Both the position numbers and the translations under genes were made by a program. A stretch of 5,392 nt of DNA from an uncultured Collinsella sp. (GTDB taxonomy: Bacteria > Actinomycetota > Coriobacteriia > Coriobacteriales > Coriobacteriaceae), in assembly GCA_900555225.1 (NCBI GenBank), contig USKL01000122.1, positions 1-5,392 of the forward strand, read 5' to 3'. Positions within the stretch are counted from its first letter, which is position 1, and each line of letters begins with the position of its first letter. Under the pieces are notes generated by a model. It saw only the letters and a list, made by a program, of their open reading frames with translations. It did not search any database and was not told where the DNA came from. Below, piece after piece: positions 5,261-5,392 of the stretch.

Positions 5261-5392
5261 ATGTCGGAAAATATTGAGCAGCCGTTGCCGTCCACGTTTG
5301 AGGAGTTCAACGAGCAACGCAAGGCGGCGTTTATTCGCGTCAAGGATTACAAACAGGCCGGCAATCGCCTGGTCGGCTTTTTGTGCAGCTAT
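5261..5392 (+). CDS. Second probable 2-hydroxyacyl-CoA dehydratase family protein (3' end missing)
   Basis: ATG 5261 follows AGGAG (5252-5256) at a short four-base spacing, and the frame stays open for 44 codons to the window edge. The protein starts MSENIEQPLP and continues FEEFNEQRKAAF, then RLVGFLCSY at residues 36-44. The last segment resembles the first cysteine motif of the family (compare IVGSFCVYVPEE at 76-86 of the upstream gene), with Cys42 in the place of Cys81 there. The lead-in helix is shorter than in the upstream protein. Two family members in tandem are common, either as two subunits of one dehydratase or as a subunit plus double-cubane protein, often with an activator ATPase nearby. 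Only the N-terminus is visible, so the assignment rests on one short motif and context. Confidence 0.65.
   Translation, partial: MSENIEQPLPSTFEEFNEQRKAAFIRVKDYKQAGNRLVGFLCSY

Noticed and set aside
1..5392. tRNA or rRNA genes
   Set aside because: I saw no cloverleaf with a T-loop signature and no rRNA-like conserved stretches on either strand; GGTTCGAG at 3807-3814 resembles a T-arm only superficially and lacks the remaining arms.

Overview
The window is GC-rich, strongly G/C-ending in its codons, and reads entirely on the + strand. It carries a molybdate ABC transporter operon followed by genes of the 2-hydroxyacyl-CoA dehydratase / double-cubane-cluster family. That family is typical of strict anaerobes. 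Together with the gene style this suggests an anaerobic actinobacterium of the Coriobacteriia (Collinsella-like). The taxonomic call is inference from protein style and base composition; no marker gene is present.

Region 1 (1-3398) is modA-modB-modC. modA lacks its first codons at the window edge, but its lipobox is visible. modB is odd: behind a signal-like N-terminal segment it carries an extracytoplasmic domain of about 190 residues ahead of an ordinary ModB permease. modC follows 3 bases after modB. ModA would capture molybdate outside the membrane, ModB form the channel and ModC drive it with ATP. A good rho-independent terminator (3410-3444) closes the operon.

Region 2 (3445-3826) is a long leader. 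It holds inverted repeats that look like operators, a plausible sigma-70-type promoter (3540-3568), and a very strong Shine-Dalgarno sequence in front of a 22-codon ORF. That ORF overlaps a 56-codon ORF by ATGA, and the second ORF overlaps the dehydratase start by 8 bases. Several hairpins enclose the internal start sites. The arrangement looks like a translation relay controlling the downstream enzyme and is the most interesting part of the window.

Region 3 (3827-5392) holds a complete double-cubane-type 2-hydroxyacyl-CoA dehydratase family protein (427 aa) and the first 44 codons of what appears to be a second member of the family. The 150-base gap between them contains a 27-bp imperfect inverted repeat (5128-5154 with 5199-5225) around an inner terminator-like hairpin. 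The ATP-dependent activase that such enzymes need is not in the window and may lie downstream.
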